Of a stretch of DNA of 64,000 nt, positions 9,840 through 18,292 are shown one piece after another. Source of the stretch: a virus; IMG/VR virus record IMGVR_UViG_3300044957_000763, positions 124,001-188,000 of that record; one strand, given 5' to 3'. Position 1 is the first letter of the stretch, and the number at the start of each line of letters is the position of its first letter. A program made the translations under genes and the position numbers. Below the pieces are notes generated by a model. That model saw only the letters and a list, made by a program, of their open reading frames with translations, searched no databases and was not told the origin of the DNA.

Positions 9840-10258
9840 CAAATCACCTTTTTTCCTACTGTAACCACGTCGCCAAAATTGCGCTGACCGCAGAATTCAT
9901 TTTCAATTTTGAATCCTCGTCGTTTCATTTCTTTTTCAAGCGCAGTCGCCGCATACGCTTGTTTAATTCGCTCATCCATTTTCATATTGCGGTCATAGTC
10001 GCTGCACACGATGTCATATCGTTGATTAGTTTTGTCCCACTTGAACCCAATGTCATTGGACAACTTGGTGTACTTTTTGTTGATTTCATTTTTTCTGACA
10101 ACAATTTCTGCGGTTTGTTCTCGAAGGTCATTCCCCCAACCCATTAAAGCTGTTGCCTTTTCGTGTTCTTCGTATTGAAGACCCAATTTGGTCAGTGCTT
10201 GACAAAGAATTTCCTTGTCGACCACAAACTCACATGTTAAAATTACATACGCTGACAT
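9839..10258 (-). CDS. DUF1257 (Ycf35)-like protein
   Basis: 139 residues. The opening MSAYVILTCEFVVDKEILCQALTKLG, split as VILTCEFVVDKEILCQAL, fits the N-terminus of the Ycf35/DUF1257 family, which begins with a strand followed by a helix containing L..AL..LG. The central part has FKWDKTNQRYDIVCSDYD, also a family-like region. An AGGAG Shine-Dalgarno precedes the ATG. In cyanobacteria and plastids this family co-occurs with DUF2997 and sometimes an AAA ATPase; here only the DUF2997 neighbour is seen. Function unknown. Confidence 0.6.
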   Translation of the reverse strand: MSAYVILTCEFVVDKEILCQALTKLGLQYEEHEKATALMGWGNDLREQTAEIVVRKNEINKKYTKLSNDIGFKWDKTNQRYDIVCSDYDRNMKMDERIKQAYAATALEKEMKRRGFKIENEFCGQRNFGDVVTVGKKVI

Positions 10259-10305
10259 GATTATTACTCCTGATTACATATTAGGATGCGGTGGTTAAAT
10301 AACCT

Positions 10306-10668
10306 TTATTCGAACTTTGGTATTGATTTCATTACTGGTACTCGGCACTGTGGGCAAAACCAAAGATTTAGCATGGCCTCCCTTGGTAAATCTTTGTCTT
10401 TAATTCCGTTTTCCCAAGCATCAATACAGGTGTGTGTTCCAAATGCGGGAATACCTTCTTGATTTTGACCAACCTCGACACCCATGCAAATATTACATCC
10501 ATGTGGTGTATAGTTGTTGTTTTTGTCCTTCTCAAGTACTAGATTGGTACTGGTGATATACAGTTCATTATTACCAGCATTAGGCAGGACTGTGTTTCTG
10601 ACTCTTTCGCCAAAATTTCCACCCACACTGTCTACGCGTTCGAGAAATTCACGAAGATTGTATTTCAT
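10306..10668 (-). CDS. Unknown zinc-ribbon-like protein
   Basis: 120 residues, unrecognised. Two CxxC pairs, CNIC (about residue 78) and CPQC (about 108), could bind one zinc ion as a ribbon or RING-like fold. The start ATG overlaps the stop of the upstream gene (ATGA). It may be a small regulator or adaptor, but nothing beyond the metal-binding pattern supports a function. Confidence 0.6.
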   Translation of the reverse strand: MKYNLREFLERVDSVGGNFGERVRNTVLPNAGNNELYITSTNLVLEKDKNNNYTPHGCNICMGVEVGQNQEGIPAFGTHTCIDAWENGIKDKDLPREAMLNLWFCPQCRVPVMKSIPKFE

Positions 10669-10976
10669 AATTCATCGTTGTTTGATATATTAGACCCTGA
10701 CTTCTTTCCGTTTGTGCCGCCATTGTTTTTGACCCACTCTTGTACTCCGACCAGCGTGATGCGCAGTTTATCAATAACGATACTGGTTTGTATTTCGTTG
10801 ACACATGGGTCCTCAATAGATTGCAATGCGATGCTCAATGAACTGCTGAATAATAGTGCCTCTTCAATAAGTCCGTGTAGTTCTTCGGCATTGTATTTGC
10901 CAACATCGGCAATGAATTCTTCAGCCGTTTGTTGATTTTGGTTTTCGTTCGCTTCTTGATTCAAGTTTGATGCCAT
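10665..10976 (-). CDS. Unknown acidic helical protein
   Basis: About 103 residues starting MASNLNQEANEN; in-frame ATGs also occur at 10991 and 10982. It is Asn/Gln/Glu rich at the start and probably helical afterwards (EELHGLIEEALLFSSSL), ending in a Gly/Lys/Ser/Asn tail. It overlaps the 3' end of the upstream gene by about 55 bases in another frame, so one of the two boundaries may be wrong. Not recognised. Confidence 0.45.
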   Translation of the reverse strand: MASNLNQEANENQNQQTAEEFIADVGKYNAEELHGLIEEALLFSSSLSIALQSIEDPCVNEIQTSIVIDKLRITLVGVQEWVKNNGGTNGKKSGSNISNNDEL

Positions 10977-11445
10977 ATGCATATTGTACATTGCACATAG
11001 TCAGTTCTCTTATTGCTTGCTCTATTACGGAAGTGATTCTGATTTGCCGTTCATATTTACCAAGTACTTTGGTGAATTCGTCAACGTGGTCGTACATGTC
11101 GACATTGATTCTGTCATGTAAAAATCGTTTTTGGGCAAATGGTGTATCTGAAATTCGAATTTCATACTTGTATCTGCGGTGTCCGAAGAATTTTTCCAGG
11201 GCCATCGTTACCACTGTATTGCGGTTTAGCTTATGTTTTTTGCAAAATTTTTGAACAGCGCATAGTACGTCTTCATCAAGATAATAACTAACTTGACGAA
11301 ATTGTTGACCTGGTACTCTGCCTGAGATTTTCTTTGCGGGCTGGTGGTGTCCAGTATTGCCGCTTCGATATGCACGCATATATTCTCTGCGCCATTCTCT
11401 AATTTCTTGGATGTCTGCGTTAGCCGGTGGACGTTTTGGAATCAT
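10921..11445 (-). CDS. Probable ribbon-helix-helix-type DNA-binding protein
   Basis: 174 residues. After a basic N-terminal region (IREWRREYMRAYRSG) comes a strand plus two helices (VSYYLDEDVLCAVQKF, HKLNRNTVVTMALEKFF, residues ~50-90) in the arrangement of ribbon-helix-helix domains. A C-terminal half has another helix pair (RITSVIEQAIREL). I infer a phage transcriptional regulator. No operator is recognised. It overlaps the RlmH-like gene upstream by 26 bases. Confidence 0.5.
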   Translation of the reverse strand: MIPKRPPANADIQEIREWRREYMRAYRSGNTGHHQPAKKISGRVPGQQFRQVSYYLDEDVLCAVQKFCKKHKLNRNTVVTMALEKFFGHRRYKYEIRISDTPFAQKRFLHDRINVDMYDHVDEFTKVLGKYERQIRITSVIEQAIRELTMCNVQYAYGIKLESRSERKPKSTNG

Positions 11446-11800
11446 AGTTCATTTGCATTATACTGGTACTCAATGCTTCGGCCAGAATCAATGCCTGTAA
11501 TTGGTGTGTTGTTGGTACTGCGGTGAGTGTGTAAACTTCATCTGCCGCCCTCATTAGATTTTCTGGAACTCCATTGGAATCACCGACCACAAATGACACA
11601 AAATCTCGAGATAATATGGTTTTAAGCACATCAACGGTTAAAATGTTGTTTGATTTGTCCGAAAGAACCACAGTGTATGCGCCCTTGGTGTTTGGCGTGT
11701 TGCTTAGACGACATTCTCTGATTCGATTAACTCGTTTCAGTTCTTCTCCTACATGTCTAGAGTGAGTACCGCCGGTGCCAAGGTGAATCAGCTTTATCAT
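11420..11800 (-). CDS. RlmH-like SPOUT RNA methyltransferase
   Basis: 126 residues against about 155 for bacterial RlmH, which methylates pseudouridine 1915 in helix 69 of 23S rRNA. The C-terminal half aligns with the SPOUT knot region: FVVGDSNGVP corresponds to the F.IGG..G loop, and THQLQALILAEAL corresponds to the H...R..L.EQ helix that ends RlmH. The N-terminus is shortened. A TAAAAT box lies 7 bases before the ATG, so it could be made from a leaderless mRNA and lead the leftward operon. Acting on host or phage-era ribosomes is an inference; a different RNA target is possible. Confidence 0.6.
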   Translation of the reverse strand: MIKLIHLGTGGTHSRHVGEELKRVNRIRECRLSNTPNTKGAYTVVLSDKSNNILTVDVLKTILSRDFVSFVVGDSNGVPENLMRAADEVYTLTAVPTTHQLQALILAEALSTSIMQMNYDSKTSTG

Positions 11801-11840
11801 GTTGATTATTTTACCACGTCGTCACGACTTTTACACAAAT

Positions 11841-11849
11841 TGCTATAAT
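11841..11849 (+). promoter_or_regulatory. Extended -10 promoter for groES-groEL
   Basis: TGCTATAAT, a perfect -10 with the TGn extension; no clear TTGACA upstream. It leaves a leader of about 35 bases before the groES ATG, unlike the leaderless promoters elsewhere. Confidence 0.7.
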
Positions 11850-11888
11850 AGTTTGTTCATCTCATTACGGAGTGCGACAATTACAACC

Positions 11889-12185
11889 ATGGGAAGCGAA
11901 ATCACATTCAAACCACTTAATGACAAAATCGTCATCCTTCCAGACGACGATAACAAGACCACTTCAACAGGTCTTTATGTTCCAGACATGACACAAGGTC
12001 ACCAAAACAAAGGCAAGGTTGTCGCTGTCGGCCCCGGCAAGATGCTACAGGACGGTAGTCGCGGCAGCATGCAGTTAAACACTGGCGATACTGTGTGGTA
12101 CAACGCCGTTGCAGGTTTCAAAATCACTAAAGACGGTGTAGATTACTATGCTGTATCAGAAGACCATGTCTTCGTAATCGAATAA
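11889..12185 (+). CDS. groES: Co-chaperonin GroES
   Basis: 98 residues, the usual GroES length. It begins [17 protein letters not shown] and keeps the mobile-loop region ([18 protein letters not shown], residues ~22-40) and the [12 protein letters not shown] beta segment. GroES caps the GroEL folding chamber and drives substrate encapsulation in an ATP-dependent cycle in the cytoplasm. The ATG at 11889 gives the correct N-terminus; longer upstream reading lacks family similarity. groEL follows after 14 bases, the classical operon order. The phage version probably helps fold abundant virion proteins. Confidence 0.95.
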   Translation: MGSEITFKPLNDKIVILPDDDNKTTSTGLYVPDMTQGHQNKGKVVAVGPGKMLQDGSRGSMQLNTGDTVWYNAVAGFKITKDGVDYYAVSEDHVFVIE

Positions 12186-12199
12186 CAAAAGGAATAAAA

Positions 12200-13819
12200 A
12201 TGTCATCCAAAAAACTCATTTATGATACAGACGCCAGAGCCGCGCTCGAACAAGGCGTCAACCAAGTTGCCAACGCAGTCAAGGTTACACTCGGGCCTCG
12301 AGGCAGGAATGTAGTCCTTGAACAAAAATACAAGGGCTCACCAGTTATTACGAAAGACGGCGTAACTGTTGCTCGTGAAATCGAACTAGAAAATCCATAC
12401 GAGAACATGGGCGCTCAGTTATGCAAAGAAGTTGCAAGCAAGACCAACGATGTTGCAGGTGACGGAACTACGACAGCAACAGTTCTGGCACAAGCTCTTG
12501 TTAACGAGGGTATTCGATATGTCGCAGCCGGCGGTGGAAACCCCATTGCTGTGAAGCGCGGTATGGACAAGGCAGTCGAAGCTGTTGTTGAATACGTTGT
12601 TGGTCAGGCTTCACCAATTAAGGACAAACAGCAAATTGAGTTTGTTGCCACAATTTCTGGCAACAATGCAGAAGTTGGTCAAATCGTTGCTGATGCCTTT
12701 GAGAAGGTAGGAAAAGACGGCGTTATCACCGTTGAAGAATCCGGCCGCGAGGATTCATTGGAATATGCAGACGGTATGCAATTTGACCGTGGGTATTTAA
12801 GTCCGTATTTCATCAATGAAGCTGACAGGCAGGTCGTACAATATGATGATGCATATGTGCTGGTTCACGATGGAAAAATTAGTATGGGCCAACCTGTGCT
12901 GAAGTTCCTTGATACGTTTATCACTGGAATGGGTGGTACACCAAAGCCGTTGTTGATTATTGCCGATGATGTTGACCAGCAAGGGTTGGCTACGCTTATC
13001 GTCAACAGAATGCGAGTTGGACTGCCAGTTGTTGCGGTTAAGGCACCTGGTTTTGGTGACCGTCGCAAGGAAATGCTGCGTGATATTGCGATTCTCACCG
13101 GTGCCGAATGCTTAAGTGAAGAACTTGGCACTCAGTTGGAAAACGCAGAAATTGGCGTCCTTGGTCGAGTCAAGAGAGTTATTGTCGACAAGGATACAAC
13201 CACTCTTGTTGATGGTGCTGGCAAAAAGGAAGACATCCAAGCCCGCATCCAGGCTCTGAGAACATCTGTAAATAACACTGAAAGCAAGTATGACAAGGAG
13301 AAGTTGCAGGAGCGACTTGCTAAACTTAGCGGCGGTGTTGCAGTTATCAGAGTAGGTGCTTCAACCGAAACAGCAATGAAGGAGAAGAAGCATCGTTATG
13401 AAGATGCCATTAATGCCACTCGCGCCGCGATTGAAGAGGGTATTGTTCCAGGTGGTGGTGTCACACTGTTGCGTGCTTCTGTGGCCCTTGATAAGCTCAA
13501 AGGCGCTAATGATGATGAGCAGGTTGGAATTGGTATCGTACAACGTGCACTTGAGGCCCCGGTTCGTCAAATTGCCACTAATGCCGGTTACAAAGGTGAC
13601 CTTGTGGTTGAAAAAGTTCGCGGTCTAGAAGGCCACTTCGGTCTCGATGCGTCAACTGGTGAATATGTCGACTTGATTAAAGCAGGAATCATTGACCCAG
13701 TCAAGGTTACCCGCTCTACTATCGAGAACGCGGCGTCAATCGCTGGTTTGGTTCTTACCACCGAGGCAATTGTAGTTGAAAATCCAACTGCAAAAGAAAA
13801 TGACAGTATGGAGATGTAG
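12200..13819 (+). CDS. groEL: Chaperonin GroEL
   Basis: 539 residues, normal length. The ATP-binding signatures [27 protein letters not shown] and [16 protein letters not shown] (residues ~30-105) and the C-terminal equatorial segment [13 protein letters not shown] are intact, including the catalytic Asp in [10 protein letters not shown]-type surroundings. It forms the double-ring chaperonin with GroES. A clear AAGGAA Shine-Dalgarno precedes the ATG. The C-terminal tail ([13 protein letters not shown]) lacks the GGM repeats of typical bacterial GroEL, so the chamber floor differs. The gene ends in TAG with an in-frame TAA four codons later. Confidence 0.97.
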   Translation: MSSKKLIYDTDARAALEQGVNQVANAVKVTLGPRGRNVVLEQKYKGSPVITKDGVTVAREIELENPYENMGAQLCKEVASKTNDVAGDGTTTATVLAQALVNEGIRYVAAGGGNPIAVKRGMDKAVEAVVEYVVGQASPIKDKQQIEFVATISGNNAEVGQIVADAFEKVGKDGVITVEESGREDSLEYADGMQFDRGYLSPYFINEADRQVVQYDDAYVLVHDGKISMGQPVLKFLDTFITGMGGTPKPLLIIADDVDQQGLATLIVNRMRVGLPVVAVKAPGFGDRRKEMLRDIAILTGAECLSEELGTQLENAEIGVLGRVKRVIVDKDTTTLVDGAGKKEDIQARIQALRTSVNNTESKYDKEKLQERLAKLSGGVAVIRVGASTETAMKEKKHRYEDAINATRAAIEEGIVPGGGVTLLRASVALDKLKGANDDEQVGIGIVQRALEAPVRQIATNAGYKGDLVVEKVRGLEGHFGLDASTGEYVDLIKAGIIDPVKVTRSTIENAASIAGLVLTTEAIVVENPTAKENDSMEM

Positions 13820-13837
13820 GAGCATCTCTAATTTAAG

Positions 13838-13866
13838 GCGCGGCTCATTTTTTGAGTCGCGCTTTT
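13838..13866 (+). terminator. Rho-independent terminator of groEL
   Basis: A 10-pair GC-rich stem (GCGCGGCTCA with TGAGTCGCGC, one G-U pair), a 5-base loop and a short T-run. Confidence 0.85.
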
Positions 13867-13900
13867 CATTTTATCGTGTCAAAAGCGCGATAATATAAAT

Positions 13901-13953
13901 GGGTCGGCGGTTATCCTCTTGTTAAGGCATGGGGGGCTCTGCCGGCCGACCCG
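13901..13953 (+). ncRNA. Small closed hairpin RNA or leader element
   Basis: 53 bases closed by an eight-pair stem (GGGTCGGC with GCCGACCC). The interior has GGTTATCC followed by CTCTTGTTAAGG, very like the segment of the permuted tRNA near 28441 (GGTTATCC, CTTCTGTTAAAAGG). It lies 9 bases before the ATG of the DHH gene, and no Shine-Dalgarno is visible there. It could be a leader regulating that gene or a decayed tRNA-derived element. Confidence 0.4.
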
Positions 13954-13962
13954 TTGGTTCTT

Positions 13963-14934
13963 ATGAAAAAAGTTTCAATTGTAAGTCATCGAGCAGACCT
14001 AGATGGCGTGGCAAGTGCGGTGCTGGCGTCCGAATTTGTCATGTCCAGGCACGGAGTGCCTCCAGATAAGGTAATTTTTGCAGATTACGAAGACGCAAAA
14101 ACCGCTATCGCCAGAGCCGCCATCGACGCTGATGAGTTGTGGATATTGGACTTGTCTATCCGTGAGTCAAATATCTCTGAGTTCTTTAAGCATATTCCAA
14201 AGGAATCGGTCTTCTATTTTGACCACCATAATTCTTCTGTATCAACGATTGAAGCGTGGTCTGATAAAGTAAGTATCTATTTTGATGACTCTGGCAATTG
14301 TTGTACTGCTGACTTGCTATACGCGGCAACACCAGATGTTGCGCCGGCATTTGTAAAAACACCAGTTTATGACCAAATTGTTGCCGCAACACACTCTAGA
14401 GAACTTTGGATTAATGATGTTGCAGAGGGTGCTCTGTTGACAGATGCCATAGCTATACTTGGTGCAGAAACTGTATATCAAGAACTGCTCGAGCAACCAT
14501 CTTCTGCATTTGAGTCCAAGTTCCCCGAGTTGTTCCAAGAGGCAGTGGTTATCGCTGATAACCAACGTAAAAACGCAATGTCTATGGCAAACAATACAAA
14601 AATGGTCATTCCTGTGAAGGACGGTTGTAGTCTTGTGTATTCTATCACTACTGGTTATCAGTCAGAGGTGGGTCATATGATATTGCAACAACATCCAGGT
14701 TCATATGCAATTATGTTCAATCTTGGCAATCTTACTGCATCAGTTAGGTGCGACAAAGCAACTGCAGACGCCAATGGGATTGGTGCTAATAGTATTGCAT
14801 CATTGTTCGTCGGCGGCGGTGGCCACCCAGTCGCCGCTGGTTTTCCGCTGACCGCTGATATGTCACGAGTTATCTTGCAAAGTGGCTGTATGTCTACACA
14901 CAACGCAATTGCCAGATTGTTTGGTAAGAGGTAA
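13963..14934 (+). CDS. DHH/DHHA1 family phosphoesterase
   Basis: 323 residues. The N-terminal DHH domain shows the metal ligands: SHRADLDGVAS (residues ~7-17), DLS (~67) and the FDHHNSS motif (~90). The C-terminal DHHA1 domain has the substrate loop FVGGGGHPVAAGF near residue 290. The pattern fits NrnA-like oligoribonuclease or a cyclic-dinucleotide/pAp phosphatase. In a phage this could recycle short RNAs to nucleotides or degrade nucleotide signals; a diguanylate cyclase is also encoded here. The ATG at 13963 is chosen because homology begins at once. No Shine-Dalgarno is visible. Confidence 0.8.
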   Translation: MKKVSIVSHRADLDGVASAVLASEFVMSRHGVPPDKVIFADYEDAKTAIARAAIDADELWILDLSIRESNISEFFKHIPKESVFYFDHHNSSVSTIEAWSDKVSIYFDDSGNCCTADLLYAATPDVAPAFVKTPVYDQIVAATHSRELWINDVAEGALLTDAIAILGAETVYQELLEQPSSAFESKFPELFQEAVVIADNQRKNAMSMANNTKMVIPVKDGCSLVYSITTGYQSEVGHMILQQHPGSYAIMFNLGNLTASVRCDKATADANGIGANSIASLFVGGGGHPVAAGFPLTADMSRVILQSGCMSTHNAIARLFGKR

Positions 14935-14937
14935 TTG

Positions 14938-15060
14938 TCAACTACCACACGCACAAGGCGTGTGGCTTGCTACGAGGGGCTCCGAAGGAGACCTGAGCAA
15001 TAGGGAGATTGACTGCTCCCCTAATTTAGCTATATTTTTGCTGGCGTTAAAGTCAGCGTT
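14938..15060 (-). ncRNA. Candidate guide (omega) RNA and right end
   Basis: The 3' end of tnpB and its hairpin end (CCACACGC-ACAAG-GCGTGTGG at 14945-14965), preceded by a second hairpin (CTCCTTCGGAG, near 14977-14995). This is where TnpB guide RNAs are made in related elements. The guide would read into the sequence beyond the element end, toward 14930. Boundaries are inferred. Confidence 0.45.
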
Positions 15061-16062
15061 CTCTGTATGTCCGCAGGACATACAGAGAAATTTAGCTTGA
15101 CTCTTTCTATTTGCCTTGGCGCAATGTCCGCATTCGCTACACGTCACAGACGTGTAGCGAGCGGGAACAATAGCCAAAGGAACTCCATAGAGCTCAGCTT
15201 TATACGTGATATAGCCTCTGAGTTGGGCGAATGCCCAACTCATTCTCTCGTTTCGATTTTCCTTCCTGACCGTTACTCGCTTGTTGATATGCGTTAGCTC
15301 CTCCAGAGCTAACGCCATTTGAGTGCCTTTGGCTTTCGAAACGATTAGTTTAGAAATGACGTGATTGACGTCTTTTCTAAATCTGGACTCTTTCTGTCCA
15401 GTTGTTTTAATTCTTCTCTTTGCAGAGCGTGTTCCACGCTTCTGCAATCTTTGTTTATGAGAATGATATTGCTTTCGTTTCTTTTCGATGTGTTCTCCAG
15501 AGAACACATCTCCATCTGAAGTAACAGCAATGTTCTTCACTCCCAAGTCCACGCCTATGACGCCTTTGGCGTCATAGGCTGATTCTGTTGGAATATCAAG
15601 AGTGCAGAGCAAGTAGAATTTGTTGTTTTGATATACTAAATCCACTTGTCCTTTTCTGTATTTGAACTTGTCTTTATCGTAGACTTGAATTGGGATTTCC
15701 ATTCTACCATCATTAGTCCAAATATTGACAGTTCCTGAATCCCTAAACGTGATTACTCTGTCATCGTAGACGACAGCAGAAGTTCTTTTGAAGAAATTTC
15801 TCTGATGTCTGTTTCTCTTGACTTTATAGGAGTCGCTTACGACTCCTATAGCTCTTACAACGAGTTGTGAAGAGAAATCTGGCAACGCTTCGCGCTGCTT
15901 TTTGTAAACTATATGATGCAATTGTACTTTTTGATATTCCTTGGCTTCAAATGCTTGACTGGAGATATCATTACAAACATCACTGAAAGTGTGCATCGTG
16001 CGCAATAGCGCACGATGTTGAATCTCGTTGGTATTGAGCCTCGCTTTCAATGTGATATTCAT
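14938..16062 (-). CDS. tnpB: TnpB RNA-guided nuclease
   Basis: 374 residues starting MNITLKARLN at the ATG at 16062. The RuvC-like acidic triad appears intact: GVDLGVKNIAV (first Asp), LALEELTHI (Glu) and NADFNASKNI (last Asp). Between them is the zinc finger CSECGH...CMSCGH. TnpB is the ancestral relative of Cas12 and cuts DNA next to a transposon-associated motif under guidance of an RNA made from the element's 3' end. Here the gene's last codons run into the end hairpin, the expected position of that RNA. Full-length and apparently functional. Confidence 0.9.
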   Translation of the reverse strand: MNITLKARLNTNEIQHRALLRTMHTFSDVCNDISSQAFEAKEYQKVQLHHIVYKKQREALPDFSSQLVVRAIGVVSDSYKVKRNRHQRNFFKRTSAVVYDDRVITFRDSGTVNIWTNDGRMEIPIQVYDKDKFKYRKGQVDLVYQNNKFYLLCTLDIPTESAYDAKGVIGVDLGVKNIAVTSDGDVFSGEHIEKKRKQYHSHKQRLQKRGTRSAKRRIKTTGQKESRFRKDVNHVISKLIVSKAKGTQMALALEELTHINKRVTVRKENRNERMSWAFAQLRGYITYKAELYGVPLAIVPARYTSVTCSECGHCAKANRKSQAKFLCMSCGHTENADFNASKNIAKLGEQSISLLLRSPSEPLVASHTPCACGS

Positions 16063-16115
16063 AATAAGGATATTATACAAATAGTGTTTGATGTCCTTAT
16101 TGTTCTTGGAAAATA

Positions 16116-16124
16116 TGCTATAAT
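16116..16124 (+). promoter_or_regulatory. Extended -10 promoter inside the insertion element, facing thyX
   Basis: TGCTATAAT on the + strand between tnpB and the element's left hairpin. It would drive thyX across the hairpin, so the element may supply or have captured the thyX promoter. Confidence 0.5.
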
Positions 16125-16183
16125 AGTTGTAGAAGTTCAATTCCTCCCACCCACAAGGGGTGGGGTTTCTTCTCACAAATACT

Positions 16184-17611
16184 ATGAAAGTCACACATGC
16201 GTCTATACGTCCAACCCTCGCCGCAACGGCATCAGGTCGACCGGCTTTAACCCCAGAACTGTTGGCCTCAGTCGCGGCTAGATATTCACGAAGTGACGAT
16301 GGTCTTGAAGCTATTTTGGGCAAGGTTGACCAGGATAACCCAGACAAGTCGATTGATGCCATTTTTGCGCATGTGGATTACGGACATGCATCTATTGCAG
16401 ATATGGTGCCTGTGGCAATGTTTATGGATGGTGTGTCTGTTTTTCTGGCGTACTATTTATGGACAGAAACTGCTATTGGTGCAGGTCAAGAATCTTCAAC
16501 CAGATACATCAAGATGTCAGTAGATGGCGTCATGCCCTTTGACATGACCGGTTTACCCGAGTCTCAGAACTCTGAGTGGACTTCATTTATCCATACTGCA
16601 TTCGCGTTATACGAAGATGCTTATAATTACTGGCTTGCACTTGCTGAGGAATCACCTGAAATCACACGCATCCCAGAATCATTGTTGAACGACACTAGTG
16701 ATAAAGCACAAAAGCAAGTGGCGAGAATGCAGCGCAATTTTGCCTTTGACCGTGCTCGATATTTTCTGCCGGTCGCCGCACTTACCAATGTAATGATTGT
16801 GCAGTCGGCAAGAGAATGGGCCAGAGTGGCTAATATTTTGAACTCTCATCCGTGTCCAGAGTTCAACATGCTTGGTAAATTGATTGTGGATGAAATGCAA
16901 CTCGTGTGCCCTAGAATGTGTCGACATACAGGTGCAACTGAAGCAACACGTAGAATGCTTTCTAACGAACTAGAGGTCACACGTGCGTTTCGATGCGGAC
17001 TGTCACATAACCACTCGTTGCCAGAGTTTGGGAAAATGCCTGCTGAGAGAGGTTCATCATGCTCTATGCAACCAGAGGCTAATGTAGAGCTTTTTAATGT
17101 AGACAACCCGCTCAACAGCCTAGCATTGTCATCTTCATCACGTGCCAATAGGTACTCTGCATTTGGAAGTTCAGTACGCCGAACTACAGTGCGATTTAGT
17201 TGGGACGCAGTGGCTATGGCCGAGATTCGAGACTTGAACAGGCACAGAACCGGATTCAAATGGTGTCCGCTAAGTCCGCAAGGCTTCTATTGCGCCATGG
17301 ATGAATTACCACCCGATGATGTCGTAAATTTTCAAGCCTTTGAGAGATTTGGATGGAAATTCAGCGTTCGAGCAGCGAATGAACTGTGGAACAGAAGTGT
17401 TGGATATGAGTATTGGACATTGCTGGGTACGCAGTACTACTTTGAACACACCACACAACTTGATAAGTTCATCTACGAAGGAGAATTGCGCACTGGCATT
17501 GGTTCTCATTATCGCTACGCCAGGCACTTGCACGATGCGTTGAATGAACTATATCGAATCGAGCCAGAATTGCGACATCTCATTATGGAAGGAACTGCAG
17601 AGCCTGAGTGA
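16184..17611 (+). CDS. thyX: Long-form flavin-dependent thymidylate synthase (ThyX-like)
   Basis: 475 residues, about twice the size of ordinary ThyX. The N-terminal half has the fold's typical stretch YGHASIADM, then ESSTRYI (about 100-115) resembling the S.RY end of the ThyX motif. The C-terminal half repeats related features and contains NRHRTGFKWCPLSPQGFY (about 350), matching the RHR motif. ThyX makes dTMP from dUMP using FAD and methylenetetrahydrofolate, supplying thymidylate for phage DNA. The two halves look like an internal duplication with the RHR and S.RY parts split between them. A bidirectional terminator follows. Confidence 0.75.
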   Translation: MKVTHASIRPTLAATASGRPALTPELLASVAARYSRSDDGLEAILGKVDQDNPDKSIDAIFAHVDYGHASIADMVPVAMFMDGVSVFLAYYLWTETAIGAGQESSTRYIKMSVDGVMPFDMTGLPESQNSEWTSFIHTAFALYEDAYNYWLALAEESPEITRIPESLLNDTSDKAQKQVARMQRNFAFDRARYFLPVAALTNVMIVQSAREWARVANILNSHPCPEFNMLGKLIVDEMQLVCPRMCRHTGATEATRRMLSNELEVTRAFRCGLSHNHSLPEFGKMPAERGSSCSMQPEANVELFNVDNPLNSLALSSSSRANRYSAFGSSVRRTTVRFSWDAVAMAEIRDLNRHRTGFKWCPLSPQGFYCAMDELPPDDVVNFQAFERFGWKFSVRAANELWNRSVGYEYWTLLGTQYYFEHTTQLDKFIYEGELRTGIGSHYRYARHLHDALNELYRIEPELRHLIMEGTAEPE

Positions 17612-17628
17612 CGCAGACCAATATCAAC

Positions 17629-17658
17629 AAAAAAGACCGCAACGATGCGGTCTTTTTT
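17629..17658. terminator. Bidirectional terminator between thyX and the lysozyme gene
   Basis: Perfect 12-pair stem (core GACCGCA with TGCGGTC), 4-base loop, A-run on one side and T-run on the other, between convergent genes. Confidence 0.9.
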
Positions 17659-17686
17659 GTTTGTGTTACACTACTCTGGCTTATGC

Positions 17687-18292
17687 CTATTTGAGTGCTT
17701 TATACCACCTGTCGGCGGTTGGTCGTCTTGGTGCTCGGTGTTGCACAGCACAACGCTCGACCTTTGCTGCAAATCTATATGACATTTCTCCAGCAGTTGC
17801 GTTTGGATTTTTCTTTGTCCAAGCAACCCATTCCTTGAATGATTTGGAATCTGCCATGATGGTCATGTTGTAGACCAATTGCTTTAGTTTGGCCACAGAA
17901 TGACCTTTGCCCATGCCTCCTGCACGGTTCAATTGGAAGAAACCAATACAACTACCAGAAGCATCTGTGTAGTCCCATTTGCACTCATGCCATGCATTTA
18001 CAAGAATGGCAATGATAGCCTTGTCTGAATTGACTCCGCGACCTCGAAAGAATCGCTCTGCGGTTTCTCCAGTTTTGAGTCTTTTGATAAAAAGCGATTT
18101 TTCACCTGTCTTTTTGCCAAAAGCCTTCGAAGCGTCAATACGAGAAACAGTCAATGACTGCTCCTTAGTGGTCGCCTTGGCCACCACTGCCTTTGTGTTC
18201 ACACTAGGTTGTGCCTGATGTGAATTTTTTGGCTCTGCGCCTCCGAGTGAAATCACCAGAATTGCAGTCGCCAAACTGATTAGTTTATTCAT
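17687..18292 (-). CDS. Secreted lysozyme-like protein
   Basis: 201 residues with an N-terminal signal peptide (MNKLISLATAILVISLGG). After a linker, residues ~80-200 have the layout of phage tail-lysozyme-type muramidases: AERFFRGRGVNSDKAIIAIL, then AWHECKWDY with the Glu expected for catalysis, then SGSCIGFFQLNRAG, a G.fQ-type active-site wall. It probably cuts peptidoglycan outside the cytoplasm, as an exported endolysin or a virion-associated enzyme. A strong AGGAGG Shine-Dalgarno lies 7 bases before the ATG. Unlike most first genes here, it has a long leader. Confidence 0.65.
   Translation of the reverse strand: MNKLISLATAILVISLGGAEPKNSHQAQPSVNTKAVVAKATTKEQSLTVSRIDASKAFGKKTGEKSLFIKRLKTGETAERFFRGRGVNSDKAIIAILVNAWHECKWDYTDASGSCIGFFQLNRAGGMGKGHSVAKLKQLVYNMTIMADSKSFKEWVAWTKKNPNATAGEMSYRFAAKVERCAVQHRAPRRPTADRWYKALK

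Larger units (their letters stand above)
14935..16170 (-). mobile_element. TnpB-only IS200/IS605-type element
   Basis: About 1.23 kb containing one tnpB gene and no tnpA. Both ends have subterminal imperfect-palindrome hairpins with the same loop ACAAG: 14945-14965 (CCACACGC arms) and 16146-16164 (CCCACCC arms), as in IS605-family ends. The element sits between the DHH gene and thyX, disrupting neither. Without TnpA it would need transposase from elsewhere, so it is a non-autonomous or homing-type passenger. Confidence 0.8.

Noticed and set aside
14938-16362. Longer TnpB start at 16362
   Set aside because: The added 100 residues are read through the element's left end and the thyX start; family similarity begins at the ATG at 16062.
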